Positions 22,223 through 34,570 of a stretch of DNA of 64,000 nt are shown piece by piece. The notes below the pieces were generated by a model. It had not been told where the DNA came from, ran no database searches, and saw only the letters and a list, made by a program, of their open reading frames with translations. Numbering within the stretch: position 1 is the stretch's first letter; every line of letters starts with the position of its first letter. Origin of the DNA: Oscheius dolichura (taxonomy: Eukaryota > Nematoda > Chromadorea > Rhabditida > Rhabditidae); the NCBI GenBank assembly GCA_932521035.1, contig OW051495.1, forward strand, positions 7,502,001-7,566,000, given 5' to 3'. The translations under genes and the position numbers were made by a program.

Positions 22223-23594
22223 TCAGCTGTTGTTTTTATTTTTCGGTTGTTCAAATTCCATAAAGTCCTGAAATATTAGATATTCGTCTAATTATTGCAG
22301 TGACTGCCACTTACAATCAAGAAAGTGGCTCCGATAAGAATTGCCTTCATCCGGACATCCAAATCCAGCGGAACTAAATATTCTTCCCCCTTTTTTGCTT
22401 CATTTTGGCAACTTACAAGTGACGCTAAAAATATCGGCATTTGTGACGGTTTCCCGAACACAGCCGCCCCATTTCTTGGTCACCGCTCCAATTTGTTCTC
22501 CCGTTGCCGATAACACCTAAAAATAGACGTTATTTTCTCAAAATCAGGGGGTTAGCTCACTGGAAATTCTTTATCTTGGCATCCACACAATAAACAGCAG
22601 CAAGGGCCACCAATTTCAAAAATTGTTTGCTCTTTAGCGTCGCGAACATAGAAAGCCGACGAACAGCCAGCATATTTTTGAACAACTGTACCAATCTGTA
22701 TCATTTTTCCTTTAATTAATTAATTTAGCGAAAACTTACAACATTTCCTGGAGGACTTTCAATAGTACACTCGTGAGCACAACAAGCAATCGAAGCACAC
22801 CAACAGCAACCGGCGCAGCACTTGAAGGGACGGTTTATTGTCATAACCTCCTAATTTTCTCATTTATAAGTGATTTTAATTGTTTTTACTCGTTTAAAAT
22901 TATCCACAATGTGTATTTTCCATCCACGTCGATTATGACAACATTGCCGCTCACAACATTCCGATTCTTCAGCTGCGAAGTAAACCTAAATGGGGGTTTC
23001 TTGCTAATTGTATATTCTCAATGTAACGGAGCACAAGTGACGTGCAGTTTTTTGTTTAAAATATTTCGACATTGGTTAATTGAACGCCGTTTTCAAGAGC
23101 ATAATGTCACTGATTATTGTGGTCACTGGTCTGGCTGATTATGAAATCGTCGTGATAAGTTAGAAATGCATCGTTCAGGATGAAGCTAGCAATGTTTAGA
23201 TAAAATAGTACCTGCTGTCCATTGGCATTTTTCAGCATGTATTTATTTGAACATTCCCAGCTGCTGACCAATTCCAACAATTCGTAAAGCTGGAAATATC
23301 TTCATATCAGCGTATTGTGGCTGCTTCGCGCACCTGTTGGACGTAAATTTGGTCGACCATGGTCAAATATTCCAGTCCGGGAGGTACCCCCTCAATTGGT
23401 GGTGGAACAGGCATCATTATTGTTCCCGGTGCCATAGGGGCTGCCATTCCTGGCTGCATGGTGATAGCCATCTGGCCGTTTTCATAGCCTTGGGGTGCGA
23501 GGGAGCTGTTATGGTTTAGGGGTGGGTAAACGCCTGGCTGGACATTGTAGACCGGCTGGTCGGGAAGATAACCAGGTGGATGGGGTGACTGCAT
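22223..23594 (-). CDS. Phospholipid scramblase (PLSCR family)
   Basis: Eight exons (23334-23594, 23212-23289, 22890-22985, 22740-22850, 22561-22695, 22417-22516, 22315-22373, 22223-22267) give 294 residues. A Pro/Gly/Met-rich N-terminus is followed by the family core: PPGLEYLTMVDQIYVQQ, LLELVSSWECSNKY, a palmitoylation-type cysteine cluster (CCAGCCWCASIACCAHEC), ESPPGNV, TVTNADIFSV and FPLDLDVRMKAILIGATFLI at the C-terminal hydrophobic helix. Family members are calcium-dependent lipid scramblases or signalling adaptors at the plasma membrane; which role applies cannot be read from sequence. Start chosen at 23594 because a TTTCAG acceptor lies five nt upstream. Confidence 0.93.
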
Positions 23595-24346
23595 TGTGAC
23601 TGAAAGAGCTCGATGGTCGGAAGCAGAGAAATGAGCGCAGCGCGTTGCTGGGGAGACAGCTACACAGAACAGATTATCATGATTTGGTCATTTCGAAACG
23701 TGTGATGCAGTGAGTCACAAAAATCTATATATATGGTAAGTGGATCACAAAAGGATTTCTATAGTCTGTCAAGAAAAAAGACGACATTCAAGGTCTAACG
23801 ATTTAGCCGTGCCGTGAGCCGAACTTACTGGCCTTTTTTTCTTCTTGGCCGCTAGAAAATTATCTGTCAGTGCACCCCACCACTAAAATTTGCTCTTGGT
23901 GAGTTAGACCTTGAATGCCGTCTTTTTTCTTGACAGACAGTTCGATGATCAAATAAGTCCAAAAAACGAAATTTTAGATCCTAAAATATTGGAAACCACC
24001 CACAAGAGTAAAAAAATGACTCCATTCAGGTGCGATCTACCTTTATGGAAGGTCACTAAATGAGCTTATCATAAATAGCGACGACTCTATGTACCCTTGT
24101 TTGTCACATATTTGCAATTGTAAATGGAAATGCCACCAAGATCACTGACGTAAAGTTATGATTCACGAACAAGAATTTATTTATGCATCAAGCAATATAC
24201 ATTTTATATTCTAAACTAAAACTACAATAAAGTAAGTGAAAAGTAGTGTATCAAAGAAGGAGATAAGTGTAAATAAAAATCTACTGTAAACATGATACAA
24301 CCATGCAATATTGGGGAAACTAGTGTAATATACAATCTTACGTCTT
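23595..24346. other. Intergenic region upstream of the scramblase, containing a MITE
   Basis: Promoter side of the scramblase gene and 3' side of the SET gene. The only recognisable structure is the inverted-repeat element at 23765-23938. Confidence 0.5.
23765..23938. mobile_element. MITE with ~34-bp terminal inverted repeats
   Basis: CTGTCAAGAAAAAAGACGAC at the left end, continuing ATTCAAGGTCTAAC, is mirrored by GTTAGACCTTGAATGCCGTC and TTTTTTCTTGACAG at the right end. One base differs. The element is about 174 bp and has no coding capacity. Confidence 0.8.
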
Positions 24347-27300
24347 TTAAATTATATTCTTCGGAATAGGATCGAGCCAATCGATCGAACTAGATGAACT
24401 AACACTGAAGCCTTCTCTTGAACTTTCAGAAGGCTGTCTCGGTCGTGAATACCTAACTGACAGGATTTCCACAGAAGGGCTTCTTGCTACTTCTTGCCGA
24501 TTAGTAACTGAGACACTTCTTGCGCTGCTACCACTTGAGGAGCTACTTCTCTTTTTAGAGCGCTTCCTTTCCTTTTTCAATGCCTTCTTTTCCTTTCTTT
24601 GTCTAAAGCAGAATAGCTTCATGAAAATTCATGAAAATTACCTCTTTTTCTCCTTTTTACGTTCCTTTTTCTCCAATTTGATGCGCATAATCTCATTCAA
24701 CTCCCGCTGCTGTTCGATTCTACGAAGGTAGTCGCGATCTGCCGCTTCTTTTTCTTCAATTAGCTTTTCCTTTTCCGAGACCGGTTCATCACTAACTTCT
24801 TCCTCTATTCTAAAGAATAACGGTGAAAGAAATAGCAAATGAAACTAACGGTAAGGGCTCCAATTGTTCTACAGCATACCGTGGTGGCGGTCCAATAGGT
24901 AAAGGAATTTGTGAACTGAAACTTATACTGAAAGAATGTTAAAAATGGCTTACATGCTAAATGAGCCGGGTTCCTCTTCCAACTCCGGTAAGCACTTAGC
25001 TTGGTTGTGCAAATATTCCACTGTTAGAGACGAAAAATCGTCCTGATGCGGAGAACTATCGGAATTAGGGGAATATCCACCTTCATTTTTAGGGCATAGC
25101 GATGTTGCACTTATATCCATGGATACTACATCCAAATTCACATCGCTAAAATCATACAATATTTGCAAAAGCGTGCATACCTCAGCACATTTCTCCTTAC
25201 AATTGTCGGCATGTCATTAGAAATTAACGATGTTGCGCTTGTGTCCATGGATATTGTATCTAAGTTAATGCCACTAAAAAAGAATAAAATCATTACAAAA
25301 CTTTACAGACCGCGTGATATCTCTCTTTACGATTGTCAGTTTGACATCATTCGGCGAATAGCCAAACGAGTACGACGATTCATCCACAGAATAATCAATG
25401 AAACAATGGCTCGCATTTGGTTCGTAATTGTTCGCATTTGGATCGTAACTCGGCTGTGGAGAACTTGGCGAATATTCATTACCGCTACTATCTTGGCTAG
25501 GTGTAGTAGCCCTTATTTTAGCTGATACTATGTTGCTGTTCGCATTGCTAGGAGTAATTAAAGGCTGACATCCAATTTCATACCTAGTGTAATCGAAGAT
25601 TCCATTATTTTTTGCTGTGGCTCTTTCAATTTCTGGTGACTCAGGCGACCAATTAGCATCGTTGTCTGCTAAAATAAGGAATAATTGTGATGCTTTAAGT
25701 TTCACCTAGACATGCACGGGTAATTATATCTTCTCTATTATGTAACTTTTTAGTGGCTTTTCTAAATTTACTACATTTATAATAAGAAATAGCACACCTT
25801 GTCAAATGACGAGAGGAGTTGTCAGTCAGGTGATTACTACGAGTTGAATAGTGCATTTCACTGAAAGAGAACGTGTAACAGAAATAATTAAAAAATACTT
25901 AATGCTTCTCTGAAGATCTGCGGGGAAAATATTGAAACGGTTTAATGGAGGAGGAGGAAGTGTTCTAATGGAAATATAAGTTTTTCAAAATAACTAACTT
26001 CATGACGAGGAGAAGATCGGGTGTGAACAAGCTTTCGTTCACCTGCACTTCCACCAAGGGCAGCTCGCTAGACTCTGGATCCTTAGCCTTTTTCGGTATT
26101 TTGAAACTCTGCAGATCCAATGGTTTTGACGATAAAACGGCTTCCAACACTTTCCTATAAAAAAAGCAAAGTTTTACTACAGTCATTTGACACAAAAAAT
26201 GTATGTAGGAAAAACCGCATCTCATTTTAAAAAATGGCAAGAGGTGGGATTCCAGATGTGTCCCCCACGGAAAATTAGCGACATTAGTACAATACATATT
26301 TTATTTTTCTTTGGTTGTGCAGAACACTTTCCTTGCACGGCTGCAACAGGGCAATAATCTGAGGATTCATCAAATAAAGAAAAAGAGAAGCGAAAATGAA
26401 TCGTTATGACACGTGCCACAACGGCAGCAGGTTAGCAAACAAGAAAAACCAACTTTTGCTCCGTGTAGTCTCCTTTACGTGCCGCGGTCTTTGATTGCTC
26501 AATACTCCTACTATTCCTTAGAGCTTTACGACAGTTTCGCTTCTTCTTTGGTCTTTCGACAGTTTGTTTCACCACATTTTCGCTAGCCACACTAATAAAG
26601 CTCATAAAACAAATGTTAAAAACCTTTCTTCTTCTGTGGTTATCTCAGGAATATAATCACCCTCACTGTTTGACGTTTCCATATCTCCACTAGCATCGCT
26701 TATACATACAATTTCTATATTCTTCTCGTCATTATTTGGACTAAAGCAAATTATGCAAATGTTTCTAAAAAACCTTGGAGATGAGTCAATACTAGAAATA
26801 GACGATACATCAACATTATCCTCTCGATCTTCATCCGTTATATGGGGCTTTCTATAATATTTTGTATTAGATGTGAACAGAGAAAGGTAACTTCGACTTC
26901 CCAGATCCTGTATTTTCTTCTGTGTTTTTATTCGATGTATCGAAAGGACGCTTTCTATAATTTTAAAAAATTATAATTAGCACTTCTTTGTTATTTAATG
27001 GCATAAACAATGAAACACACCTTTTCCGCATTGGATCCTCATGGGAATCATCGCAGTCTTTATAAGATACAGCAGGCCGTCTTCTCAAAGCTCTTGATGG
27101 TCTAGCGGAGGATAGTTCTCTATCACTAGAAACGCTTGAAGATTGCGAGGAAAGCCTAAATTGTCAACAGATGTATTTATTATATTTACACTGACTCATG
27201 GGCTTCCTGTTGGATAACATTGTTGACATCGTCTTCTTTATCTTCTACAGTTCTTTTCTCATTTTTCACGCAGAGCGGAGATCTTTTGGCCGAAGACGAA

Positions 27301-29604
27301 ATGGAGTGGGAAGATGGCGACAATGATATAACGTGAGTGCTGTGCACCTCGATGATATCGCGCTGTTCCGTTTTTATCTTAATTTGTCTGAATGCATCTC
27401 TGGGAACACTTCGCTGTTTTTGTTCCCGCCTATGGAAAACAGTTCAATGTTAAAAATAGTACTCACCTATAGTCGCTGGTTTGTGGATATTTTCGAATCA
27501 AGGAAGCTGTCTGCTCTACAAGCTGTTGGGTACGTTCCGTTACTGTACGGTATATTCTTTGATTCTCTTCAGCTTTCGCAATTGGTTCATTCTTTATACG
27601 CCTCAAATTATTGGTAAAACGAAAATAAAGATTTAAAAAAACCTAGAACAGCGCCGCAGGTGCTGGCCGTTTGTAAAACCAGGATTCAACATTATATGCA
27701 TCTCCAGTTGTTTATCATTACATATCGCTCCAGTCCTTGTTATAGGAAATACTACGTCTTTCAGGTAGTCTTCAACCTACAAAAGTTAAATATAGTATTA
27801 AATGTATTACTGGTTTGGGATTAGTTGCAGAAACAACAAGAGTATTGCTTCTTATATCAGGGCATAGTAAGGTTTTGCAGCGACAATTGCCTCTAAAAGA
27901 ATACAATACAAATACAAATATTGTCATTTTGACTCACTGCAATCGCTCCACGTAAGCGTCACCATAATTGATAAAAAGCTATAAGACGATAAAAAAAATA
28001 AGACATAACAATAATCCTACTTCTGATCCAGCTTGAATATAATGGTCTGCAAAAAGGAGAAGTCTATGGAATTGCGGAAAAATGTGATTTGCAATTACTC
28101 TGTAAACATTTCCTCCTTGGATAAATTATAACATTGAATACCTAACAACATGACAGTTGGGCAGACAGCCATGAGACATAAATTGTGAAACATTTCCGAA
28201 ATCGAATGGCTGTATGAAAATTTCTGGCACATTTGCATTTTTCTTGTAATATGTTAGATCCTAAAATCCATTAGTCATTACAAATGAAAGCTTACATTAT
28301 AAAGATCTTTGAATTCTGTATATGTTGGATGATCTTGAAATCCGTTAATCATTTTTCCCACCAATTCACGCATACTGTCTTCAAAAACAAGTTGAAACGC
28401 ATAGTCTGGTGCTTTCGGATGATTTATAATTTCAGCACGCGTTTCGAGATGGCCAGTAAATTCGACAACAAAATCGCCTGAAAATTTAGAATAGAATATA
28501 GTTCACCAGAAAACCTGGAAGAAGACTTTGAAGGGTTCGAACACGAAAGTTCATTTCCAGATCTTCTCGGTAAACTTCTAACCTGAATATTACTGTCAAA
28601 TAACAATCAACTTTTTCACTTTGGTTGCTTTGAAAGTAGCAGATCCACATTTCTTTCACATTTGCCGTGCTGATAACATTTGCAAGCTTGCCCACATCCG
28701 ATTACTAAGGCATCAACGTCTTCGCAGTTAACATGGACACTGTCATACAAGAATAATGTTTCATTCTGTATTAAAATTGAGCATTGTTTAGTTGGTGCGA
28801 TAAATACCTTGAGACGGGTGTTGCCTTTATTTATTATTGTAGATAATCGTGCACATTTACATTCAGGATTGATAGCGCAGTCTTCACAATCACAAATACA
28901 CTGAAATTACGAATAACGCCATACGAAATCAACAAACTAACCGTTCCTTGCTCACTGTGGGCAAATAGCCTCAAACTTGAAGGTAACTTATAAACATCAG
29001 ACACTGTATTTGGAATCGCTGCACAATCGAATTCAATTCCAATCCGGAACGGGCGACCAATGCGGTAATGGAAACCGTCAGATAAGAAGTAATCTGAACA
29101 ATGCTGAGCTACATCGCAGAAGACAGCAATTTCATTGTTGCGAGGGTCAAACAGGAGGTCTTTGTCATAATGTACATTGTGCAATTGCAGATTTCTGTAA
29201 ATATTGGATACAGCAAATAATAATAATACATACTTCGACAACAGTAAACGAATATTTGGTGGATTATATGATCCAATTGTCAGCTCAGAAGTTTGCGCCT
29301 GCTTTCTTCGTTTTTTATACTTGGGAAGCTTGAATAATGGTATCAATGTTTTTATCAGTCGCTTAGCGAATCGTCCATCTGAAAACAACATCATAATTAG
29401 AAGAGCAGTAAGACGATGTATACCTAATTTTTTCCATTCTTCCTCGCGTTCTTCTTCTGTTGCTTTTGCAAAACGCGGCACTCGTTTTCTATAAACCTAT
29501 AAATCACAACATACTATGCAAAAAAATTTAGCACTCACTTGGGAAAGAGCTGTCTTCTCATTCCAGTTAACCGTGGTGACTTCGTTATCCTCGGGGCGAG
29601 TCAT
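24347..29604 (-). CDS. SUV39-class pre-SET/SET/post-SET protein with degenerate catalytic motifs and a long basic/Ser-rich tail
   Basis: At least 20 exons. The pre-SET cysteines are CICDCEDCAINPECKC (28808-28900) and CGQACKCYQHGKC (28620-28765). The SET core follows in 28515-28582 and 28296-28477 (PGDFVVEFTGHLETR), 28142-28260 (GNVSQFMSHGCLPNC) and 28021-28099. The post-SET is GNCRCKTLLC near 27870. This order is typical of H3K9 methyltransferases. The usual GWG SAM-binding motif reads NFR, and NHSC reads SHGC, so catalysis is doubtful. A tail of over 600 residues (27.6-24.35 kb) is Ser/acid-rich, then ends in a KERKRSKKRSSSSSG-type stretch. Start at 29604 (MTRPEDNEV) is chosen over an upstream ATG at 29685 because a possible acceptor lies 10 nt before it. 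The tail could be a separate gene, but the exon phases I checked run on. Confidence 0.75.
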
Positions 29605-30370
29605 TCCCCTATATCTGCCAATTTCTTGATCATTTTTTGTACAATAAAACAAAACAAAAGCAGTTAAAATCAGCAAAACACGCAAACAAACAACAAAGAA
29701 AAACCAAAAGCAAAGACAAAAAGGTATAATAAAAATCGGGGGTTCGTTTCCTTTTGCATTTTCCCTTCAAGAGTCAGCAGCGTGACGCGCACTTCGAAAG
29801 GTATTTTGAAACAATTTCTCCTTTTTCTCGTTCCATTTGTTGCCCCTTGCCATTATGCCCCGTCGCTTTTCGCTATTTCGTTTTAGCCAGGTCATTCCAA
29901 TACTAATGAAAAGTCACGAAATTTTTCCAACTAAACTGTCGGTTAAAGGAACAGTATAAGTTTTTTTGGCGGTACTGTAACAAAAATTTCGAATTTGATT
30001 TGAGTCTTTGCTTTTGAGCTACACTGCGTAACAAAATGATAGAGCCACCCCCATTTTTGGAGGTAGCACTGGATCTTCGGAGTTTCAGGAAACGAGGGTA
30101 TCTTTATCGTTTTCCTCGTCAAAAAGTAGCCCAGAAAACAAAATGGTAAGTCCCTCGAATTTCACCCGTCGAAGTTGGACGGTTTGCGGCAATTCGTTGC
30201 ACTAACAGAATGATAGAGCCACCCCTGGAAACACGTATTTTCCACCACTTTTTACTCATCCTGATTTGTAATAATCCTTTTTGGAGGTGGCTGAACAGAT
30301 CTGGCCAAAAAATCCTTGAAAATACCGTGTGACGCGCCTCCCCAGGACCTGCCTTTTGTTCCCAAAACGC

Positions 30371-30730
30371 TCAAACTCCGAAATTCGGACAGCTTGGAGG
30401 ATAATTCGGAGTGATGGCGGAAAACGGAGTACAAGGTCTTGCAGAGGACACGATTATGCACATTTTGGTGTACGGGGTTTACAGCTGAACCTCAGTTACG
30501 AAGTAGGTCAGATGATTTTCTCTGGCCACGCATCAAAACGTCGCTTTTGTGAACAAAAATGGACAGTTTTGGACACACTCCATTGGAATGAGTTTCCGCG
30601 CCTTAGCCACACACCTTTAGCAAAAGCCCGGTACACCAAAATGTGCATAATCGTGTCCTCTGCAAGACCTTGTACTCCGTTTTCCGCCATCACTCCGAAT
30701 TATCCTCCAAGCTGTCCGAATTTCGGAGTT
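30371..30730. mobile_element. Foldback element with ~100-bp inverted arms
   Basis: The arm at about 30371-30478 (CTCCGAAATTCGGACAGCTT ... TGCACATTTTGGTGTAC) is repeated in inverse orientation at about 30628-30730. About 150 bp lies between the arms. Upstream, at 30019-30240, two copies of AATGATAGAGCCACC may be the outer ends of a larger Tc1-like or composite element; I could not define its limits. Confidence 0.7.
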
Positions 30731-31301
30731 AAACAGAACCTAGTAATAATGTGAAACACCATTTGGGGTAAGAAGAATGCCAATATTATAGGGATTTTCA
30801 CGCTTTCTTCAATTAGACATTCTTGCATAGAAATTATTTTTAAAACATTACGTGCTACCCTACTTTGCATGTTATTCTTATTTTTCTATGTTATAAAAAT
30901 TGTATTCTAAATATTCACATCAAAAAATAAGTGAAAATCAGCTGGCAGCATTTGTAAAATATCATTTTGTGTGTCATTAGCCATACCGCTTTACTTTTTT
31001 TTTAATAATTTTTCTATTTCATGTCGTTTTTTGTATTTGTTTAGGTTATTTATACTTCTGATCGGCTGAAGAACATGGAATTATATGTGAGTTGCTAAAA
31101 TAATATCAAAAAATAGTTCAGATAGTCGTATTATAGACAGCTCACTGTTATGACTTTGTTCATAGTCAAAATGCCTAATTTTTTTGTAATATTGTTGCCA
31201 ATGGTTTATACTATATAAGCAATTTTTTAGAAGAAATAAAATGTGAAAATCACGGAATTCGATTGAAAAATCATCGAAATCAACATCTAGAAAATTAGTG
31301 T

Positions 31302-31328
31302 CGCCGCACCCGTAAAATCTCGGCAGCC
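31302..31328. repeat. Solo end of MITE family A
   Basis: CGCACCCGTAAAATCTCGGC followed by AGCCGCC matches the family consensus, but no inverted partner follows within 150 bp. Probably a decayed or half-deleted copy. Confidence 0.65.
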
Positions 31329-31473
31329 GCCAATTAAGCGCAAAAATTGTCCTGGAGAGTCCCTTTAAAGGGAGCCTACAGCAGTAGAAACAAATTAGGA
31401 AAGTGATGAATATGATTTTTCGCGGGCGGCATTTTTCGTTAGCGTCCTTTTTCTGAAAAAATCGTTTCATCGA

Positions 31474-31801
31474 CAAATTTATTTATTTCTTTGTTTGTAC
31501 TTGTTTTCATTGTATTATTTTTGTTGCTAAATTATCTACATTCGATAGCAGTTTTCTTTTGCAGTATCACTGAGCATGTGGCATGCGCTACAAGAAGTAA
31601 AAAATAAATAACAACGCAAGAAACGAATCTAAAATAGAATTGGATGAATTGCATTTTATTTTTAACCAGTTACATCGCATGCCACATGCTCAGTGATACT
31701 GCAAAAGAACTGCTATCGAATGTAGATAATTTAGCAACAAAAATAATACAATGAAAACAAGTACAAACAAAGAAATTATAAATAAGTTATAAATAAATTT
31801 G
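31474..31801. mobile_element. Foldback element with ~110-bp inverted arms
   Basis: The arm at 31474-31589 ends GAGCATGTGGCATGCG. Its inverse at about 31675-31801 starts CGCATGCCACATGCTC. Both contain AATTATCTACATTCGATAGC or its complement and a CAAATTTATTTAT-type outer end. The spacer is about 85 bp. The near-identity of the arms suggests a recent insertion or gene conversion. Confidence 0.8.
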
Positions 31802-31849
31802 TCTTTTGTTGGGCATCACTCGGTTCATTATCACGTGCATTGCAAAACA

Positions 31850-32960
31850 TTTTAAAAGCAAAGAAAAAAGACGCCAAGGCGGGGGGTCGAGGGGGGCGGT
31901 AGCCCCCGGACCAATACAGAATATAAAAGGAGAGGAATGAAAAGGCGTATCGGTTAGAAGAGCTAGCTTGAAGAGCAACTATTATTTGGGCTACCAGATA
32001 TTGTTATCCTTTCTACATTTCTGTAGTGTTCTCTGTTTGAACACTTTACCTCAAGAGTAAAGTGGGACCTTAGGTCCTCTTGCTAGGGTTCGGCTACCAT
32101 GGCTAGACTATCGGGTGGATACAGAATATAGGCGTCAGGACGGCGAGAGGGCTCCCAGAGGTCGCCACACCAGGACCGGGCAGCTCCCAATCTCCTCGTC
32201 TCTCCGACGTGGGCTGCGAGGGTGGCTGACTGCTCATGACTCTTTTGGTCGCGCTTTGCGGGCTAGATCGGCTAGATCTCCACTTTACAGCTCCCTTATT
32301 CAACCTAGGACTGTCCCTAGTCCGATAAAAAAAGAAAGATTGCTCCGGTTACGTGAAGGTTGTCCTTCCCTGCTACAATCTGGTTTACCCTGTCGTCTTT
32401 CACATTTTTCAGTTTCAAACGGCGGTAAACCTTATCCGGGACTATCCGGACATCCGCTCCCTTTTCCAACCTAGGACTGTCCTCAGTCCAGTCGTAACTT
32501 CGATCTCATTAACTTTTACATTTCACGGAGTGACAATCGGCCACGGGTTTGCTTCTCTTTCGAGAAGACTCTTTCTCTCTCACACTCTGCTCTGGCGATC
32601 CCTTGGGCAAGCGACCAGGATATCAGTTGCTCCCACAGAGCTCGCCTTTCTTCTCTCTACTGTATTTTTGACGGAGTGGCTAACGACCACGGGTTGAGAC
32701 TAGATCTCTGATGCCAATGTTCTCCCAGTCGCTCCTTGTCCATTGTGCTGCTCGTTGATGACACGTTGTTGAGCGACTTGTCGCGTCTTCATGGCTTCGA
32801 TTTGCCGGTGGGCGGCTTCCAAACGTTGCCCCATCTGTGACAGCTGCTTCTCAACTGGGTGTTCTCTTTAGCGTAACCTGAAGCAATTTGAGTCTCCGGG
32901 TCTTGATGTGGTAGCGGGGGCCAGTAGAGAATTGGGCGAGCTGCCGATAGTGATGGGCGC
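31850..32960. other. Possible retroelement-derived segment (undefined)
   Basis: The minus strand at 32730-32870 reads in one frame as a Gln-rich helical stretch (QLSQMGQRLEAAHRQ...) ending near ATTGGCATCAGAGA, which resembles a tRNA-Met primer-binding site. A TATAAAAG box lies at about 31922. I could not identify LTR pairs or pol domains, so this remains a guess from composition and short motifs. Confidence 0.2.
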
Positions 32961-32972
32961 GTACATTTTATA

Positions 32973-33114
32973 TATAGTCCATTTCCAACGGATGTCACGA
33001 GATTTAAAGGTCTGTCACGCCTCCGCTGTGGGACCAGCCTTCTTTCGACATGGTCCCGCAACGGAGATGTGCCGCGAAATTTGAATTCGTGACATATCGG
33101 TTGGAAACGGACTA
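32973..33114. mobile_element. MITE ending at the duplication breakpoint
   Basis: TATAGTCCATTTCCAACGGA at the left and TCGGTTGGAAACGGACTATA at the right are imperfect inverted ends of a 142-bp element. The right end overlaps by two bases the first base of the exact copy of channel exons (33113). Confidence 0.65.
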
Positions 33115-33494
33115 TAGTCATTTATTTTCAGGGAAATGGAGAGTGGGACTTGAAGAAGGTGTCGGTGAATACAGTTGAGGTTGAAGGAGCCCTCAATCAT
33201 AATTTTTCTGTAATTGAATGGGATATTACCATCCGGAGAAGCTCAACATTCTATGTGATGCTAATGATTATTCCTTCGTTTATTTTGACCGTTCTCTGTG
33301 TTTTTGGACTGTTTTGGGAAACAATTGATGGCAATTCTTACCTGGATAATGTAAGTTTCCAATAACTTGAGCCGATAATTCCCCCATTTCATAAAAATCC
33401 AGCTAATTTTTCCAGCTAAATCTCGGCTTTGCTGCAATCCTCGCTATGATGTTTGTTCTCCAAATGACTACCCAAAATATGCCGAAAATTAATC
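33113..33494 (+). pseudogene. Exact 382-bp copy of two Cys-loop channel exons
   Basis: Identical, as far as I can compare by eye, to 38469-38850 in the intact channel gene: the acceptor, the exon with loop C to M1, the intron, and most of the exon encoding M2. The copy lacks all other exons and is followed by unrelated sequence. It cannot encode a receptor. Offset 5,356 bp without indels. Confidence 0.9.
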
Positions 33495-33639
33495 GGCGCG
33501 TCTTTCCGTTGCAACACATATAGACCACATAGAAATACAAATTATTATTGATAATCATGCTAATCTTTATTTTTGCAATTGTTTTTTTTTCTTTTTTTTT
33601 GCAATTGAGCACCCGTCTCTCTCGGAACGTATTTTTTTC

Positions 33640-34570
33640 TTATGGCAGCATCTTTTCATTCTCCTCATCGTACCCACTGCCGAAAAGAGCTAAAATTGTA
33701 TACCTTTTCTTCAAAGATGGTGAAAACAAACGTTTGTTCAATACAGGAATCAGTAAAATGCATATAAAATTTCCGGCAAGGAAGAAAATAATAAGCAAAT
33801 CGAGCCACCACTCCCTCACAAAGCTCATTTGCACATTCTTCCAGCAATTCTAAATTATATTTTTGCCTTTCTTTATTTGATCTACTCACCATCCAATCCG
33901 GAACTTCCTTATCGTCGTCGGTGGTGCATTCCAGTTTTTGTTCCAATTCCGTAAGATATACTTCTTCTTTTTCAGCAGCAATAAAATTATTGATAAACAT
34001 CGTGGTAGCTGGCGGACAAATCAGGGCAGCGGCTACAAGGGCCGTGAAAAGAAGCAACAAATAAACTATCATGATGTAAAACTTGAGCCATGCCAGACGA
34101 GGAAGCATGAAGCACTGGGTAGATTCATTAGAGAGGAAAGCAGTAGCTTACCATGTGATGCGGGTCTCCTCGTTTATCGTTGAAATCGAAAAATTGTGGG
34201 ATAATAAGCAACATGCAGAGTAGAATTCCCACTGCTGATAAAGCCCAAAGAATCAGCATAATAGATGTATACTGGAAAATTATTGACTCCAAGAGATTTT
34301 ACCATCTCCATTTGATGCTGTTCAGCTGCTGTCCAATCAAAATCAGCTCCTTTTTTCTTTGTATCTTCAAACATACTGTAGGCAATTGGCAGAATGGTCA
34401 ATGCTAATTTGTAAAAAGCTTAAAATTTGTCTTATTACATATTTACAAGCTAGGTGAAATTTACCCTCACTAACAGATAAAACAACTGCTGAGAAGATCA
34501 AATTGAAACCAGCAAAAAGAATTACAGGATATTTGTAGAAGGGTGGAAAGAATAGGCGAATAACACCCAT
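33640..34570 (-). CDS. Four-transmembrane protein, tetraspanin-like topology
   Basis: Not recognised. Five exons (34465-34570, 34303-34403, 34152-34271, 33890-34114, 33640-33849) give 253 residues. The ATG follows directly on a TTTTAG acceptor, so it is probably trans-spliced. Hydrophobic segments: VILFAGFNLIFSAVVLSV; TSIMLILWALSAVGILLC continuing MLLII; FYIMIVYLLLLFTALVAAAL; LDLLIIFFLAGNFICILL. A long loop between TM3 and TM4 (about 60 residues with two cysteines, LECTTDDDKEVPDWMNCW) resembles tetraspanin EC2 in position, but the CCG motif is missing. The second exon junction depends on a very short 31-nt intron, chosen because it keeps TM2 in frame. Confidence 0.65.

Larger units (their letters stand above)
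29605..33112. other. Repeat-rich intergenic block
   Basis: About 3.5 kb with no supported gene. It holds inverted-repeat elements at about 30371-30730, 31474-31801 and 32973-33114, and a solo MITE family A end at 31302-31328. Two direct repeats of AACCTAGGACTGTCC lie near 32300 and 32467. Open frames at 30329-30754 and 32115-32697 fall inside this repeated material. Confidence 0.55.

Noticed and set aside
29605..29685. Upstream ATG (MRVLLILTAFVLFYC) as a signal peptide for the SET protein
   Set aside because: A secretory signal does not suit a nuclear SET protein; a likely trans-splice acceptor lies downstream and the next ATG (29604) fits.
30329..30754. 141-codon frame on the plus strand
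   Set aside because: It crosses both arms of an inverted repeat and has the matching frame on the other strand.
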